A stretch of 64,000 nt of DNA from Microbacterium sp. zg-B96. GTDB taxonomy: Bacteria; Actinomycetota; Actinomycetes; Actinomycetales; Microbacteriaceae. The notes below the pieces were generated by a model, which worked only from the letters and a program-made list of their open reading frames with translations, was not told the origin of the DNA and made no database searches. Within the stretch, counting starts at the first letter, position 1, and the number at the start of each line of letters is the position of its first letter. The position numbers were made by a program, and so were the translations under genes. The DNA is taken from assembly GCF_030246865.1 (NCBI RefSeq), contig NZ_CP126738.1:248001-312000 (forward strand). Reading direction: 5' to 3'. Shown piece by piece: positions 26,114-35,753 of this stretch.

Positions 26114-27325
26114 GTGCCCGCGAATCCGCAGACCGTCACCGGCCTGACCCTGTGGGACGGCGACCTCGATCGCGGTCCCGCCCAGCTCGAGTGGGCCGGC
26201 GACCGCATCACCGCGGTCACCCCGGTGCAGGCCCCGCAGACCCCGCCCGCGGAGTTCAGCATCATCCCCGGCCTCATCGACACGCACGTGCACCTGGACT
26301 CCGCTGCCGCGGCATCCGCGGTGGACTGGATGACCTGGCCGCTGATCACCCCGGCGTCGGAGCGGTCCCTGCATGTGGTCGCTCACGCGCGCACCGCCGC
26401 CGCCGCGGGCGTCACGACCCTGCGTGAGCTGGCGGGCGGCGAAGTGCAGCTGTCCGCTGCGCGGGGACTGCGCGCCGGTCTCATCCCGGGGGCGCGCGTG
26501 CTCGTCCACGGCCCCGTCGGCATGACCGCCGGTCACGGCGACCTCTTCGTGCCGCCGCACTACCCGCACCGCCCGCCGGTGGCCGATTCGCCCGACGAAT
26601 GCCGCAAGCTCGTGCGGGAATGGGCGCGTTCCGGTGCCGACGGCATCAAGATCTTCACCAGCGGCGGGGTCCTCTCCGTCGGGGACAAGGTGGGCTGGCG
26701 CAACCAGACCGACGCGGAGATCGCGGCGACGGTCGACGAGGCCCATGCGCTGGGCATGCTCGTGGCCGCACACACCCACACCGCCGAAGGCGTGGACATC
26801 GCGCTGAAGTTCGAGGTCGACTCCCTCGAGCACGGCACCGGCATCCTGCAGCGGCACTGGGACACGCTCCTCGAGCGGAACATCCCGGTCGCGCCCACGC
26901 TGCTGATCAACGACGCCATCGCCGATCGCCGCATCCCCGTCAGCGACGAGGCAGCCGAGAAGGCGCGCGCCGTCGTGGCCGAGCGCGACGCGAACTTCGC
27001 CGGAGCGGCAGCAGCCGGCATCCGGTTCGTCCTCGGCACCGACGCCAACGGGATCATGGTGAAATTCGGCGACCAGCTCGAGGAGCTTCGCCTGATGAAG
27101 CGGGCATTCGCCTGGTCCTCGGAGCGCACGCTCCGGGCGGGCACCTCCGATGCGGCCGACTCGCTCCGGCTCACCGGAACTGTCGGACGGCTCCAGCCAG
27201 GTCAGGCTGCGGACTTCGTGATCGTACGCGGCCGCCCGTGGGAGGACATCGACGTCCTCACGGCGGAGAACGTCGTCGCCGTCGTCGCCCGCGGGCAGCT
27301 GGTCGCCGGCGCGATCCCGGCGTGA
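26114..27325 (+). CDS. Amidohydrolase (imidazolonepropionase/prolidase-like)
   Basis: 403 residues, a metal-dependent amidohydrolase of the COG1228 type. The ligand motifs are HVHLD at the end of the first strand (PGLIDTHVHLD), the probable carboxylated Lys in GADGIKIFTSGG, His in AHTHT, His in LEHGTG, and Asp in LGTDANG. The composite beta domain at both ends is present. The GTG at 26114 is chosen because AAGGAG lies 7 bases before it; an upstream in-frame ATG at 25982 has no such support. It heads the second peptide transporter operon, 49 bases before it, so it probably cleaves an imported dipeptide or cyclic amide. Confidence 0.8.
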   Translation: MPANPQTVTGLTLWDGDLDRGPAQLEWAGDRITAVTPVQAPQTPPAEFSIIPGLIDTHVHLDSAAAASAVDWMTWPLITPASERSLHVVAHARTAAAAGVTTLRELAGGEVQLSAARGLRAGLIPGARVLVHGPVGMTAGHGDLFVPPHYPHRPPVADSPDECRKLVREWARSGADGIKIFTSGGVLSVGDKVGWRNQTDAEIAATVDEAHALGMLVAAHTHTAEGVDIALKFEVDSLEHGTGILQRHWDTLLERNIPVAPTLLINDAIADRRIPVSDEAAEKARAVVAERDANFAGAAAAGIRFVLGTDANGIMVKFGDQLEELRLMKRAFAWSSERTLRAGTSDAADSLRLTGTVGRLQPGQAADFVIVRGRPWEDIDVLTAENVVAVVARGQLVAGAIPA

Positions 27326-27374
27326 TCCTGCGCGTCCCCCTCACCGAGACCCCCCTGGCAATCAAGGAGAAACC

Positions 27375-28982
27375 GTGACCCACTCACGCCCCCGCCACGC
27401 ACGACGCATCGCCGCCTCGCTGACCGCCGGCCTGGCCGTCGTCGCTCTCGCCGGATGCTCCGGCGGTGCCGAGACGTCGTCGGCACCTGCCGCCGACCTC
27501 GCGCAGGACATCGTCTTCGCGCTGAAGGAGGACCCGACCTGCCTGGACCCGCAGCAGACCTCGGTGACCACCTCGCTCATCGTCGGACGCCAGCTGGCCG
27601 ACTCGCTGCTGGACCAGAACCCCGACACCGGTGAGATCGTGCCGTGGCTGGCCAGTGAGTGGGAAGCCAGCGACGACCTGACCTCGTACACCTTCACGCT
27701 GCGCGAGGGCGTCACGTTCAGTGACGGCACGGCGCTCACCTCCGAGGTCGTCGCGGCCAACTTCGACGCCATCGTCGCCCTCGGCGCCTCGGCCTCCCTC
27801 GCGAACGGCTACCTCGCCGGATACGAGGGCACCGCGATCGCCGACGACAGCACGTTCACGGTCACCTTCTCCGCACCCAACGTGCAGTTCCAGCAGGGGG
27901 CCACGACCATGTCGCTCGGCATCCTGTCCGCCGCGACGGTTGCCGCCTCCGCCGAGGACCGCTGCCAGGCCGTCGTCGGGTCGGGGCCGTTCGTGCTGGA
28001 GTCCTACGTGCCCAACGACGCGGTCGAACTGGTGGGACGCGAAGGTTACGACTGGGCGTCCCAGCTGCGCGAGCACGAGGGGCAGGCCCACCTCGACTCG
28101 ATCAGCTTCCCGATCATCGCCGAGCCGAGCGTGCGCACTGGCGGACTCGAATCCGGCGAGTACGACGTCATCCAGGACGTGCCGTATGTCGATGAGTCGC
28201 GTTTCGGCACCGACGAGTACCGCCTGTACGCCAAGGCGAACCCGGGCGTTCCGAACTCGCTGGTGCTGAACACCACGCGCGGCCCGCTGGCCGACGAGGC
28301 AGTGCGCCAGGCCATCTCGGCGGCGCTGGACCGTGAGCAGATCAATGTGCTCACCGGGTCGCTCAGCGGCTCGGCGCCCACCAGCGTGCTCACCTCCTCG
28401 ACCCCCGGATTCACCGACCTCGGCGACGTGCTCGCTTTCGACGCCGACCGGTCCGAGGAACTCCTCGAGGGCGACGGCTGGAGCCTCGGCGAGGACGGCA
28501 TCTACGAGAAGGACGGCGAGCCGCTCACGGTGACGGTCACGGCGTTCTACGCCCAGGACGTGCTCGAGGCGGCCCAGATGCAGCTGCGCGAGGCCGGCAT
28601 CGACCTGCAGCTGAAGATGGTGTCCTCCGGTGACTTCTTCGGAGCGGTCGCCTCCGGCGACTACGACGCCCTCGGTGCGGCGCTGACCCGCACCGACCCC
28701 GATGCGTTGCGCACGCTGCTGTCGACCGAGTCTGCGGCCCGCTGGGGCATCGTCGACGACGCCGAGCTGGAGGCGCTCCTGCAGGAGCAGGCGCAGACGG
28801 CGGATGCCGACGCGCGCCAGAAGCTCGTCGACGACATCCAGCAGATCGTCGCCGAGCGGGCGTACGTGATCCCGACGCTGGAGACGGTGCAGCTGCACGG
28901 CTCGCGTGCCGGCGTCGAGGGCATCACCTTCGATTCGGCCGCCCGCCTGCACCTGTACGACACGCGGGTCGTCTCGGACTGA
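27375..28982 (+). CDS. Peptide ABC transporter substrate-binding lipoprotein
   Basis: 535 residues, SBP_bac_5 family. A lipoprotein signal ends at LAGC with C28. The conserved PQQTSVTTSL and TLREGVTFSDG segments typical of DppA-like proteins are visible. Unlike the binding protein at 1674 it is lipid-anchored and has no C-terminal helix, so the two systems use different anchors. GTG start preceded by AGGAG. The stop overlaps the next gene (TGATG). It captures the substrate of the transporter encoded at 28982-32405. Confidence 0.9.
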   Translation: MTHSRPRHARRIAASLTAGLAVVALAGCSGGAETSSAPAADLAQDIVFALKEDPTCLDPQQTSVTTSLIVGRQLADSLLDQNPDTGEIVPWLASEWEASDDLTSYTFTLREGVTFSDGTALTSEVVAANFDAIVALGASASLANGYLAGYEGTAIADDSTFTVTFSAPNVQFQQGATTMSLGILSAATVAASAEDRCQAVVGSGPFVLESYVPNDAVELVGREGYDWASQLREHEGQAHLDSISFPIIAEPSVRTGGLESGEYDVIQDVPYVDESRFGTDEYRLYAKANPGVPNSLVLNTTRGPLADEAVRQAISAALDREQINVLTGSLSGSAPTSVLTSSTPGFTDLGDVLAFDADRSEELLEGDGWSLGEDGIYEKDGEPLTVTVTAFYAQDVLEAAQMQLREAGIDLQLKMVSSGDFFGAVASGDYDALGAALTRTDPDALRTLLSTESAARWGIVDDAELEALLQEQAQTADADARQKLVDDIQQIVAERAYVIPTLETVQLHGSRAGVEGITFDSAARLHLYDTRVVSD

Positions 28983-30004
28983 TGGCGTCGCCGGAGCAGC
29001 GCGCAGCACCAGCGCACGGGGAAGGCGGCGCGCGAGCGATCGCCCGCTTCCTGGTCCCGAAGATCCTGCAATGCCTCTTCGTGATCTGGGCGACCTATTC
29101 CGTCGCCTTCCTGCTGATGCACGCGTTGCCCGGCGACCCCGTCCTCGCCGCGCTCTCCCTGCGCGGCGGGGACGCCACCTCCACCGATCCCGCTGAACTC
29201 GACGCCCTCCGGGCCCGCTACGGGCTGGACGGCCCGGTGTGGCAGCAGTATCTGACCGGGTTCCTGGGACTGTTCGCCGGCGACTTCGGCATCTCGATCG
29301 CCACCGGCCAGCCGGTGATCGACATGATCGGCCGGGCGTTCCCCCACACCGCTGCGGTCGCCGTCTTCGCCCTCGTCACCGGGTTCGTCGTCGCGCTCGC
29401 CTTCACGGTGTGGGCCTACATCGCCCGACCCGCGTGGCTGCGCGACGTCGTCGCCCAGATCCCACCGCTGGGCATCGCCATCCCCGCCTTCCTCACCGGT
29501 CTCGTGCTGATCAGCGTGTTCTCCTTCGGGCTCGGCTGGTTCCCGGCATCCGGCACCGACGGATTCGCCAGCATCGTGCTGCCGGGCATCACGCTGGCCC
29601 TTCCCACCGGCGCCATCTTCTTCCAGGTGTTCTCGGCGGCGGTGTTCGACGCCGGTGCGAGCCCGTTCGTCACGACCGCCAACGCAAAGGGTCTCGCGCA
29701 GCGCACCGTCGTGACCCGTCACGTGCTGCGCAACGCGCTGCTGCCCTCCATCACGATCATCGGCCTGCAGATCGGCTATCTCGCCGGCGGCACCGCGGTG
29801 GTCGAGACGGTGTTCTCGCGAGACGGCATCGGCCGTCTCACCGTCGACGCCGTGCTCGCGCGCGACGTCAACGTCGTGATGGGCGTCGTGGTGGTCGTGG
29901 CCACCGTGTACGCGGTCGTCACGCTCATCGTCGACGGTCTGTACGGCGTGATCGACCCGCGCACCCGCACCCGGCTGCGCACCGGGAAGGCGGCCACCCG
30001 ATGA
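28982..30004 (+). CDS. Peptide ABC transporter permease (DppB-like)
   Basis: 340 residues. An N-terminal helix (about 30-48) is followed by the LPGDP motif, with five more helices after it. The coupling loop is ANAKGLAQRTVVTRHVLRNA (about 238-257). It has an unusually polar 20-residue start (AAPAHGEGGARA) before the first helix. The next permease begins inside its stop (ATGA). Same family as the 3610 permease but clearly divergent from it, so this operon is not a recent duplication. Confidence 0.9.
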   Translation: MASPEQRAAPAHGEGGARAIARFLVPKILQCLFVIWATYSVAFLLMHALPGDPVLAALSLRGGDATSTDPAELDALRARYGLDGPVWQQYLTGFLGLFAGDFGISIATGQPVIDMIGRAFPHTAAVAVFALVTGFVVALAFTVWAYIARPAWLRDVVAQIPPLGIAIPAFLTGLVLISVFSFGLGWFPASGTDGFASIVLPGITLALPTGAIFFQVFSAAVFDAGASPFVTTANAKGLAQRTVVTRHVLRNALLPSITIIGLQIGYLAGGTAVVETVFSRDGIGRLTVDAVLARDVNVVMGVVVVVATVYAVVTLIVDGLYGVIDPRTRTRLRTGKAATR

Positions 30005-30798
30005 ACGTCCTACGCAAACCCGGGCTGCTGCTGTCGATCCTGACGCTCGCGGTGGTCGTCGTCGCCGTGATGGTCCCGCAGCTGCTCGCCCCCTACGACC
30101 CGTTCGCCTCCGTCGGCACCGCGCGGCTCGCCCCGCCCAGCGCCGAGCACCTCTTCGGCACCGATCACCTCGCCCGGGACGTCTTCTCCCGCGTGGTGCA
30201 CGGGGCGCGGCTTTCGCTGTCCGCCGCCGTTCTCGCGGTGGTCGCGGGACTCGTGATCGGTTCGATCGTGGGGCTGGTGACCGGATACCTCGGCGGCCCG
30301 GTGGACTTCGTGATCATGCGGTTCGTGGACGTCCTCATCGCCATTCCCGGCATCCTGCTTGCCCTCATCGTGGTCGCCTCCCTGGGATTCGGCCCACTCT
30401 CGATCGCGCTCGGCGTAGGGCTCGGGGCCGCGGGTTCGTTCGCGCGGATCATGCGCGCCCAGGTGCTGCGGGTGAGGGCGGAGGAGTACGTCGAAGCCGC
30501 TCGCACCCTCGGGGTCCGCGGCCCGGCTGTCCTCGCGCGACACGTGCTGCCCAACGCCGCCCGGCCCATCGTCGCGATGGCGGCGATGGAGCTGGCTCTG
30601 GCCATCCTGTCGGTGTCAGCGCTGAGCTTTCTGGGCTTCGGCGCCCAGCCGCCCGCCCCGGAGTGGGGCGCCCTGGTCTCGGCCGGGCGCGATTTCGTCG
30701 CGACGGCGCCGTGGCTGAGTCTGCTGCCCGGTGCGGTGATCCTTGCCGTCGTGCTGTCGGTGAACAGCGTGGCCCGATCGATCCGAGGTGACCGATGA
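30001..30798 (+). CDS. Peptide ABC transporter permease (DppC-like)
   Basis: 265 residues, slightly short for the family because the N-terminal cytoplasmic arm is missing: the first helix begins at about residue 7. The DppC motif FGTDHLARDVFSRVVHGAR follows helix 1. The coupling loop is ARTLGVRGPAVLARHVLPNA. The ATG overlaps the previous stop; a much longer open frame upstream in this phase is the shadow of the DppB gene. Its stop overlaps the ATPase start. Confidence 0.9.
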   Translation: MNVLRKPGLLLSILTLAVVVVAVMVPQLLAPYDPFASVGTARLAPPSAEHLFGTDHLARDVFSRVVHGARLSLSAAVLAVVAGLVIGSIVGLVTGYLGGPVDFVIMRFVDVLIAIPGILLALIVVASLGFGPLSIALGVGLGAAGSFARIMRAQVLRVRAEEYVEAARTLGVRGPAVLARHVLPNAARPIVAMAAMELALAILSVSALSFLGFGAQPPAPEWGALVSAGRDFVATAPWLSLLPGAVILAVVLSVNSVARSIRGDR

Positions 30799-32405
30799 CC
30801 GCTTTGCTGCAGGTGCGCGGACTGCGCGTGGACTACGGCACCGGCCGGCGCGCCAACCCGGCCGTGCGCGGCGTCGACTTCGACATCGACGCCGGCGAGA
30901 TCGTCGCGGTGGTGGGGGAGTCCGGGTCGGGCAAGAGCACGATCGCGCACGCCCTGATGCGGCTGCTGCCGGTGGAGGCGCACATCCGCGGCGGCGAGAT
31001 CCGCTTCGACGGAGTGGAGCTGCGCACCGCATCCATCGGCGCGCTGCGACGCCTGCGCGGTCGGCGCATCGGCTTCGTTCCGCAGGACCCCTCGAACAGC
31101 CTCAACCCCCTGATGCGCGTGGGGGAGCAGATCGCCGAGAGCCTGCGCCGCCACCGCGGCCTGTCGAAGGCGGATGCCGCCGCTCGCGCGATCGAGATCA
31201 TCGCCGAGGTCGGCGTCCCCGATGCGGCCCGGCGTGCCGGTCAGTACCCGCACGAGCTATCCGGAGGCCTCCGGCAGCGCATCCTCATCGGCATCGCGTG
31301 GGCCTGTGAACCCGATCTGGTCATCGCCGACGAGCCCACCAGTGCTCTGGATGCCACCGTGCAGCGTCATGTGCTGGACCGGATGCAGGCGCTCGCGGCC
31401 GCGCACGGCACCGCGGTGCTGCTGGTCACGCACGATCTCGCCGTCGCCGCCGATCGTGCCGATCGCATCGTCGTCGTGCACAACGGCGAGATCGTCGAAA
31501 GCGGCAGGTCCCGCGACGTGCTCGCGGCACCGCAGCACGACTACACCCGGCGGCTGGTAGCCGCCGCTCCGGGGCTGCACAGCGGACGGCTGCAGCCCAG
31601 CGTCGGCGTCGCGACCCGCACCGCACCAGCCGGCGAACCGCCCCTTCTCGACGTGCGCGGGCTGGGCAAGACCTACGGAACGGGTGCGCGCGGGGTGGCC
31701 GCCGTCGAAGCGGTCGAGTTCTCCGTCCCGCGCGGGTCGACCTTCGCCCTCGTGGGCGAGTCGGGGTCGGGCAAGAGCACTACCGCGCGCATGGTCGCCC
31801 GCATCATCGAGTCCGACACCGGCACCGTCGCGTTCGACGGACGCGACATCACCGGGCTGCGCGGCAGCGAGCTGCGGCAGCTGCGCCGGCGGATCCAGGT
31901 CGTCTACCAGAACCCGTTCGGGTCGCTTGATCCGCGGATGAGTGTGGCCGGGCTCATCGCCGAACCCCTGCGGGCCTTCGGCGCCGATCGGGTCCAGACG
32001 CGCGCAACCGTGCGCGAACTGCTGGCTCAGGTGCGCCTGGCCCCGGAGATGCTCACCCGTCGCCCCGCCCAGCTGTCAGGCGGGCAGCGGCAGCGGGTGG
32101 CGATCGCCCGAGCGCTGGCGCTGCGGCCGGAGCTGGTGGTGCTCGATGAGCCGGTCTCGGCACTGGACGTCTCAGTGCAGGAGCAGGTGCTCCAGCTGCT
32201 GGTCGATCTGCAGGCAGAGCACGGCCTGACGTACCTGTTCATCTCGCACGATCTCGGGGTGATCCGCCAGATCTCCGACCGCGTCGCAGTCATGCGCGAC
32301 GGGCGCATCCTGGAGCAGGGGGCACTGGAGCAGATCTTCCAGCAGCCCGCCCACGACTACACGCGGGAACTGATCGGGTCCATCCCGGGCACGCGCGTGT
32401 CCTGA
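30795..32405 (+). CDS. Double ATPase of the second peptide ABC transporter (DppD-DppF fusion)
   Basis: 536 residues with two ABC domains: Walker A GESGSGKST in both (about residues 42-50 and 321-329), signature LSGGLRQR in domain 1 and LSGGQRQR in domain 2, and Walker B VIADEPTSALD and LVVLDEPVSALD. The Leu instead of Gln after the domain 1 LSGG is a small deviation from the canonical LSGGQ and may lower its ATPase activity. The HDYTRRL/HDYTREL tails are those of oligopeptide ATPases. Last gene of the operon; convergent with ldh 22 bases away. Confidence 0.92.
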   Translation: MTALLQVRGLRVDYGTGRRANPAVRGVDFDIDAGEIVAVVGESGSGKSTIAHALMRLLPVEAHIRGGEIRFDGVELRTASIGALRRLRGRRIGFVPQDPSNSLNPLMRVGEQIAESLRRHRGLSKADAAARAIEIIAEVGVPDAARRAGQYPHELSGGLRQRILIGIAWACEPDLVIADEPTSALDATVQRHVLDRMQALAAAHGTAVLLVTHDLAVAADRADRIVVVHNGEIVESGRSRDVLAAPQHDYTRRLVAAAPGLHSGRLQPSVGVATRTAPAGEPPLLDVRGLGKTYGTGARGVAAVEAVEFSVPRGSTFALVGESGSGKSTTARMVARIIESDTGTVAFDGRDITGLRGSELRQLRRRIQVVYQNPFGSLDPRMSVAGLIAEPLRAFGADRVQTRATVRELLAQVRLAPEMLTRRPAQLSGGQRQRVAIARALALRPELVVLDEPVSALDVSVQEQVLQLLVDLQAEHGLTYLFISHDLGVIRQISDRVAVMRDGRILEQGALEQIFQQPAHDYTRELIGSIPGTRVS

Positions 32406-32427
32406 CGACGCCGAGCGCGCCGCGTGA

Positions 32428-33381
32428 TCAGCCGCGCAGTTCGTCGGCCACGGTGCGCAGTGCGTCGGCGGAGTGGCGGAACAGTTGCAGCTCGCTCGGC
32501 GAGAACTGCGTCCCGTAGATAGGGATGGCACCGCCCGCGCTGACGATCGACGGGACCGACAGGGCGACGCCGGAGACCCCGTGGAAGTCCTCGAGCACCG
32601 TGGACACCGGCATGACCGCGTGCTCATCGCGCAGGACCGCCTCCACGATGCGGGCGCTGGACAACCCGATCGCGTAGTTGGTCGCGCCCTTGCCCTGGAT
32701 CACCTTGTACGCGGCATCCCGCACGTCGATCGCGATCTGGTCGAGCTCGTCCACCGTCATCCGGGGGTGGCCTTCGGTCTCCCAATCCAGGATCGGCACG
32801 GTGCCGATGAACGCCTTGGACCACAGCGGAAACTCGGTGTCGCCGTGCTCGCCCACGATGTAGGCGTGCACACTGGTGGATGCGACGCCGGCGCGCTGGG
32901 CCAGCTTCCACCGCAGGCGGGAGGTGTCCAGCACCGTCCCCGACGCGAAGATCCGCTCCGGGGGAAGCCCGGTGGCTTCCTGTGCCAGCACGGTGAGCAC
33001 GTCGCAGGGATTGGTCACGATGACGAACACGGCGTTGGGGGCGACTTCCAGCAGCTTCGGCATCATCGACTTCAGGATGTTCGCGTTCGTGCCGGCGAGC
33101 TCGATGCGGGTCTGCCCCGGCTTCTGCTTGGCGCCGGCCGTGATCACGATGACGTGCGAGCCCTCTGCCACGGAGATGTCGCTGCCGCCGATGATGTCGC
33201 TCGACCCGGTGAACTGCGTGCCGTGGGCGAGGTCGAGCACCTCCGCCTCGGTTTTCTCAGTGGCGATGTCGTAGAGCGCGATGTGGCGCGCGGAGCCGCG
33301 GATGAGAGCGGCATAGGCGGTGGACGATCCGACGCTGCCGGCGCCGACGACGGTCAGTTTCGAGTTCTCGATGACGCTCAT
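32428..33381 (-). CDS. ldh: L-lactate dehydrogenase
   Basis: 317 residues, NAD-dependent, interconverting pyruvate and lactate. The nucleotide site is GAGSVGSSTAY (about residues 13-23). VTNPCDVLT and the active-site HGDTEFPLWS (His is the proton acceptor) identify LDH over malate dehydrogenase, and Gln in GAKQKPGQTR sits at the substrate-specificity loop. The start at 33381 is chosen from the conserved N-terminus; the frame remains open upstream into the MFS gene. GAGACT lies 6 nt before the ATG, consistent with a weak leaderless promoter. Confidence 0.94.
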   Translation of the reverse strand: MSVIENSKLTVVGAGSVGSSTAYAALIRGSARHIALYDIATEKTEAEVLDLAHGTQFTGSSDIIGGSDISVAEGSHVIVITAGAKQKPGQTRIELAGTNANILKSMMPKLLEVAPNAVFVIVTNPCDVLTVLAQEATGLPPERIFASGTVLDTSRLRWKLAQRAGVASTSVHAYIVGEHGDTEFPLWSKAFIGTVPILDWETEGHPRMTVDELDQIAIDVRDAAYKVIQGKGATNYAIGLSSARIVEAVLRDEHAVMPVSTVLEDFHGVSGVALSVPSIVSAGGAIPIYGTQFSPSELQLFRHSADALRTVADELRG

Positions 33382-33413
33382 GGCCTCAGTCTCGCAGGAC
33401 CGGATGCCGCTGA

Positions 33414-34811
33414 CTACCGGGGTGCCGAACGCGCGTCGCTGTCGGCACCGGGGTCGCGAACGGGATTGCGGATGCCGAGGAACGACACGACGCCGCCCGC
33501 CGCCATCAGTGCGGCCGTCGCGATCGCGGCGCGGTGGAAGCCCTCGAGGTCGAGCGAACCGCCCACGATCGCCGCCAGCATCGCGATCACGATGAGGCCG
33601 GCCACGCGCGCGACGGCGTTGTTCACCGCCGAGGCGATGCCCGACCTCTCCGGTTCGATCGCGCCGAGGATCGCCGCCGTCAGGGGTGCCACCGTGATGC
33701 CCAGGCCCAGCCCGAACACCAGCATGCTCGGCAGCACCTGCCACCAGTAGTCGAAGCTCACCCCGACCGTCAGCAGCAGCAGCGACCCGGCCGCCATGAC
33801 CAGCGGGCCCACTGTCATGAACAGCCGTGGGCCGATGCGGCCGGCCAGCACCCCCACCCGCGAGCTCAGCACGATCAGCAGCAGAGTCGTCGGCATGCTC
33901 GCCAGGCCCGCGAGCGTCGCAGTCAGACCCGCGCCCTGCTGCAGATACACACCCACGACGAAGCCGTTCAGGGAGAGTGCGCCGTAGATGAACGCCGTCG
34001 CGAGGTTGCCGGTCCAGAAGTTGCGCACCCGGAACAGCCCCAGCGGCAGGATGGGGTTGCGCACCGCGCGCTGGCGCCACAGGAATGCGGCGAACAGGGC
34101 GATCCCGAACACCAGCGGCAGCCAGATCGCGGGCGACGACCACCCGAGATTCGGCTGCTCGATGAGCGCGAAGACCATGCCCCCCAGGCCCAGGGTGCAC
34201 AGGAACGCACCGAGCCAGTCGATCGAGGCATCCGCCCGGCGCTCGTCGCGCACCTCGAGGCGCGGCAGCAGCCACAGCGTGATGACGATCGGCACGACGT
34301 TGACGACGAACGCCCAGCGCCACGACAGGTAGTCGACGAACAGTCCGCCCACGACGGGGCCGGCGATCGTGGCGGCAGTCGTCAGCGCGGTCCAGACGCC
34401 GATCGCCTGTGCCTGCAGCGGTCCGCGGATGCTGGAGGTGATAAGCGCGAGCGAGCTCGGCACGAGGAACGCGCCGGCGGCGCCCTGTACGGCGCGGGCG
34501 ACGATCAGCAGCACCGGGTCGGGCGCGAGGGCGATCGCGACGGATGCCACGGCGAACCCGATCAGCCCGATGCGCAGCACCAGGATGCGCCCGTACGCGT
34601 CGCTGACGGAGCCGGCCAGCAGGATCAGTGCGCCCAGGGTGATCAGGTACGCATCGACGGTCCACTGCTGGGTGGTCAGCCCGCCGCCCAACTCTCGGCT
34701 GATCGCCGGGAGAGCGACGTTGACGATGCTGCCGTCGAGGAACGCGACGAACGAGGCGAGCACCGCGACGGCGACGACGAGCTGCTGCTGCCGTGTCATC
34801 GACGGGGACAT
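33414..34811 (-). CDS. MFS multidrug exporter, DHA2 (EmrB/QacA) type
   Basis: 465 residues with about 14 membrane helices. The DHA2 signatures are in place: LDGSIVNVALPAISREL in helix 1 (motif D1), the loop GSVSDAYGRILVLR (motif A), and the motif C region of helix 5 (AATIAGPVVGGLFVDYLSWR). It should exchange protons for hydrophobic drugs or metabolites. TAGCGT 6 nt before the ATG suggests a leaderless message; a second ATG lies five codons in. It is divergent in function from its neighbours: the lactate dehydrogenase follows 32 bases downstream, possibly co-transcribed. Confidence 0.88.
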   Translation of the reverse strand: MSPSMTRQQQLVVAVAVLASFVAFLDGSIVNVALPAISRELGGGLTTQQWTVDAYLITLGALILLAGSVSDAYGRILVLRIGLIGFAVASVAIALAPDPVLLIVARAVQGAAGAFLVPSSLALITSSIRGPLQAQAIGVWTALTTAATIAGPVVGGLFVDYLSWRWAFVVNVVPIVITLWLLPRLEVRDERRADASIDWLGAFLCTLGLGGMVFALIEQPNLGWSSPAIWLPLVFGIALFAAFLWRQRAVRNPILPLGLFRVRNFWTGNLATAFIYGALSLNGFVVGVYLQQGAGLTATLAGLASMPTTLLLIVLSSRVGVLAGRIGPRLFMTVGPLVMAAGSLLLLTVGVSFDYWWQVLPSMLVFGLGLGITVAPLTAAILGAIEPERSGIASAVNNAVARVAGLIVIAMLAAIVGGSLDLEGFHRAAIATAALMAAGGVVSFLGIRNPVRDPGADSDARSAPR

Positions 34812-34817
34812 GCCCTC

Positions 34818-34823
34818 ACGCTA
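34818..34823 (-). promoter_or_regulatory. Leaderless promoter of the MFS gene (-10 TAGCGT)
   Basis: Minus-strand TAGCGT, then GAGGGC, then the ATG at 34811. Confidence 0.55.
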
Positions 34824-34867
34824 GACCGGCTGCGGACGCAGGGGCAGGTGGTGGCGGATCGGAACGA

Positions 34868-34902
34868 GGGCGATGGATGCCGGGGTGCGGCATCCATCGC
34901 CC
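34868..34902 (-). terminator. Hairpin after the SDR gene
   Basis: A perfect 15-bp stem, GGGCGATGGATGCCG (34868-34882) with 34888-34902, has a 5-nt loop and sits 8 bases past the SDR stop. The tail lacks a T run. Like the clpC terminator it is built around GGATGCC/GGCATCC. Confidence 0.65.
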
Positions 34903-34910
34903 TGTCGGGT

Positions 34911-35711
34911 TCAGTGCGTGTCGGCCCAGGCCCAGATGTCATCTCCGCGCAGCGACGCGTCGGCGCCGCCGTCGTTGTAGATGACCTGGCCGGCGAGGTG
35001 GGTGTTCTCCACGCTGGTGAGCCAGATGAGCAGGTTGCTGATCGACTCGGCCGGCTGGTGGTAGTTCAACGGCATGGGCACCGAGGCATCCACCATCGCG
35101 GCGCCTTCGGGGGTCTTCAGCAGCTCGGTGGTCATCGGGGTGATGACGGTGCCGGGGGCGACCGCGTTCAGCGGAATGCCGGCGCCGGCCCAGGCGGGCG
35201 TGATCGCCTCGCGGCGGACCCAGCGGGACAGCGCGCGCTTCGAGGACGGGTAGACGAGGTAGCCGACCTTCGGGCCCTGCGCGGTGAGGCCTTCGGCGAT
35301 CTCGAGCGCGCGTGACTCGTCGCCGGCGAGGGCGGCGTCGACCATTTCGGTCGAGTGGGCCTGCAGGGACGCCATCGACGACACGACCGCGGCACGGGGG
35401 GCGTCGGACTTCGCCAGTGCGGGCAGGAGAGCTTCGAGCAGTTCGGTGACGCCGAAGAAGTTGACCGAGATGGTCTTCGGGATGGGTGCGGCGATGCCGG
35501 CGCACGCGATGACGGCGTCGATCGTGCCGCCGGCGAGGTCGATGGCGCTCGCTGCGGCCTGCGTGCGGCCTTCGCCGGTGGACAGGTCGGCTTCGATGTC
35601 TGCGTTGCGCAGGTCGATGCCGATGACGCGCTCGCCGCGGTCGCGCAGCAGCTGGGCGGTGGTCGCGCCGATGCCGGATGCCGATCCGGAGACGATGTAG
35701 GTGCGGGGCAT
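34911..35711 (-). CDS. Short-chain dehydrogenase/reductase (3-alpha-hydroxysteroid dehydrogenase-like)
   Basis: 266 residues, classical SDR using NAD(P). The cofactor motif is SGSASGIGATTA (about residues 8-19), CAGIAAP stands for the NNAG site, and Ser (VVSSMAS) with YPSSK form the catalytic residues. An insert between catalytic Ser and Tyr (about 125-155) resembles the HsdA-type enzymes that oxidise hydroxysteroids or xenobiotic carbonyls. AAAGAGG lies upstream of the ATG. It follows the MarR gene by 42 bases and is probably in its operon, so an aromatic or lipophilic substrate may be the inducer. Confidence 0.85.
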   Translation of the reverse strand: MPRTYIVSGSASGIGATTAQLLRDRGERVIGIDLRNADIEADLSTGEGRTQAAASAIDLAGGTIDAVIACAGIAAPIPKTISVNFFGVTELLEALLPALAKSDAPRAAVVSSMASLQAHSTEMVDAALAGDESRALEIAEGLTAQGPKVGYLVYPSSKRALSRWVRREAITPAWAGAGIPLNAVAPGTVITPMTTELLKTPEGAAMVDASVPMPLNYHQPAESISNLLIWLTSVENTHLAGQVIYNDGGADASLRGDDIWAWADTH

Positions 35712-35753
35712 GGGTGCCTCTTTCTTTTGTGGGCCCGGGGTGGGGGCCGTGGT

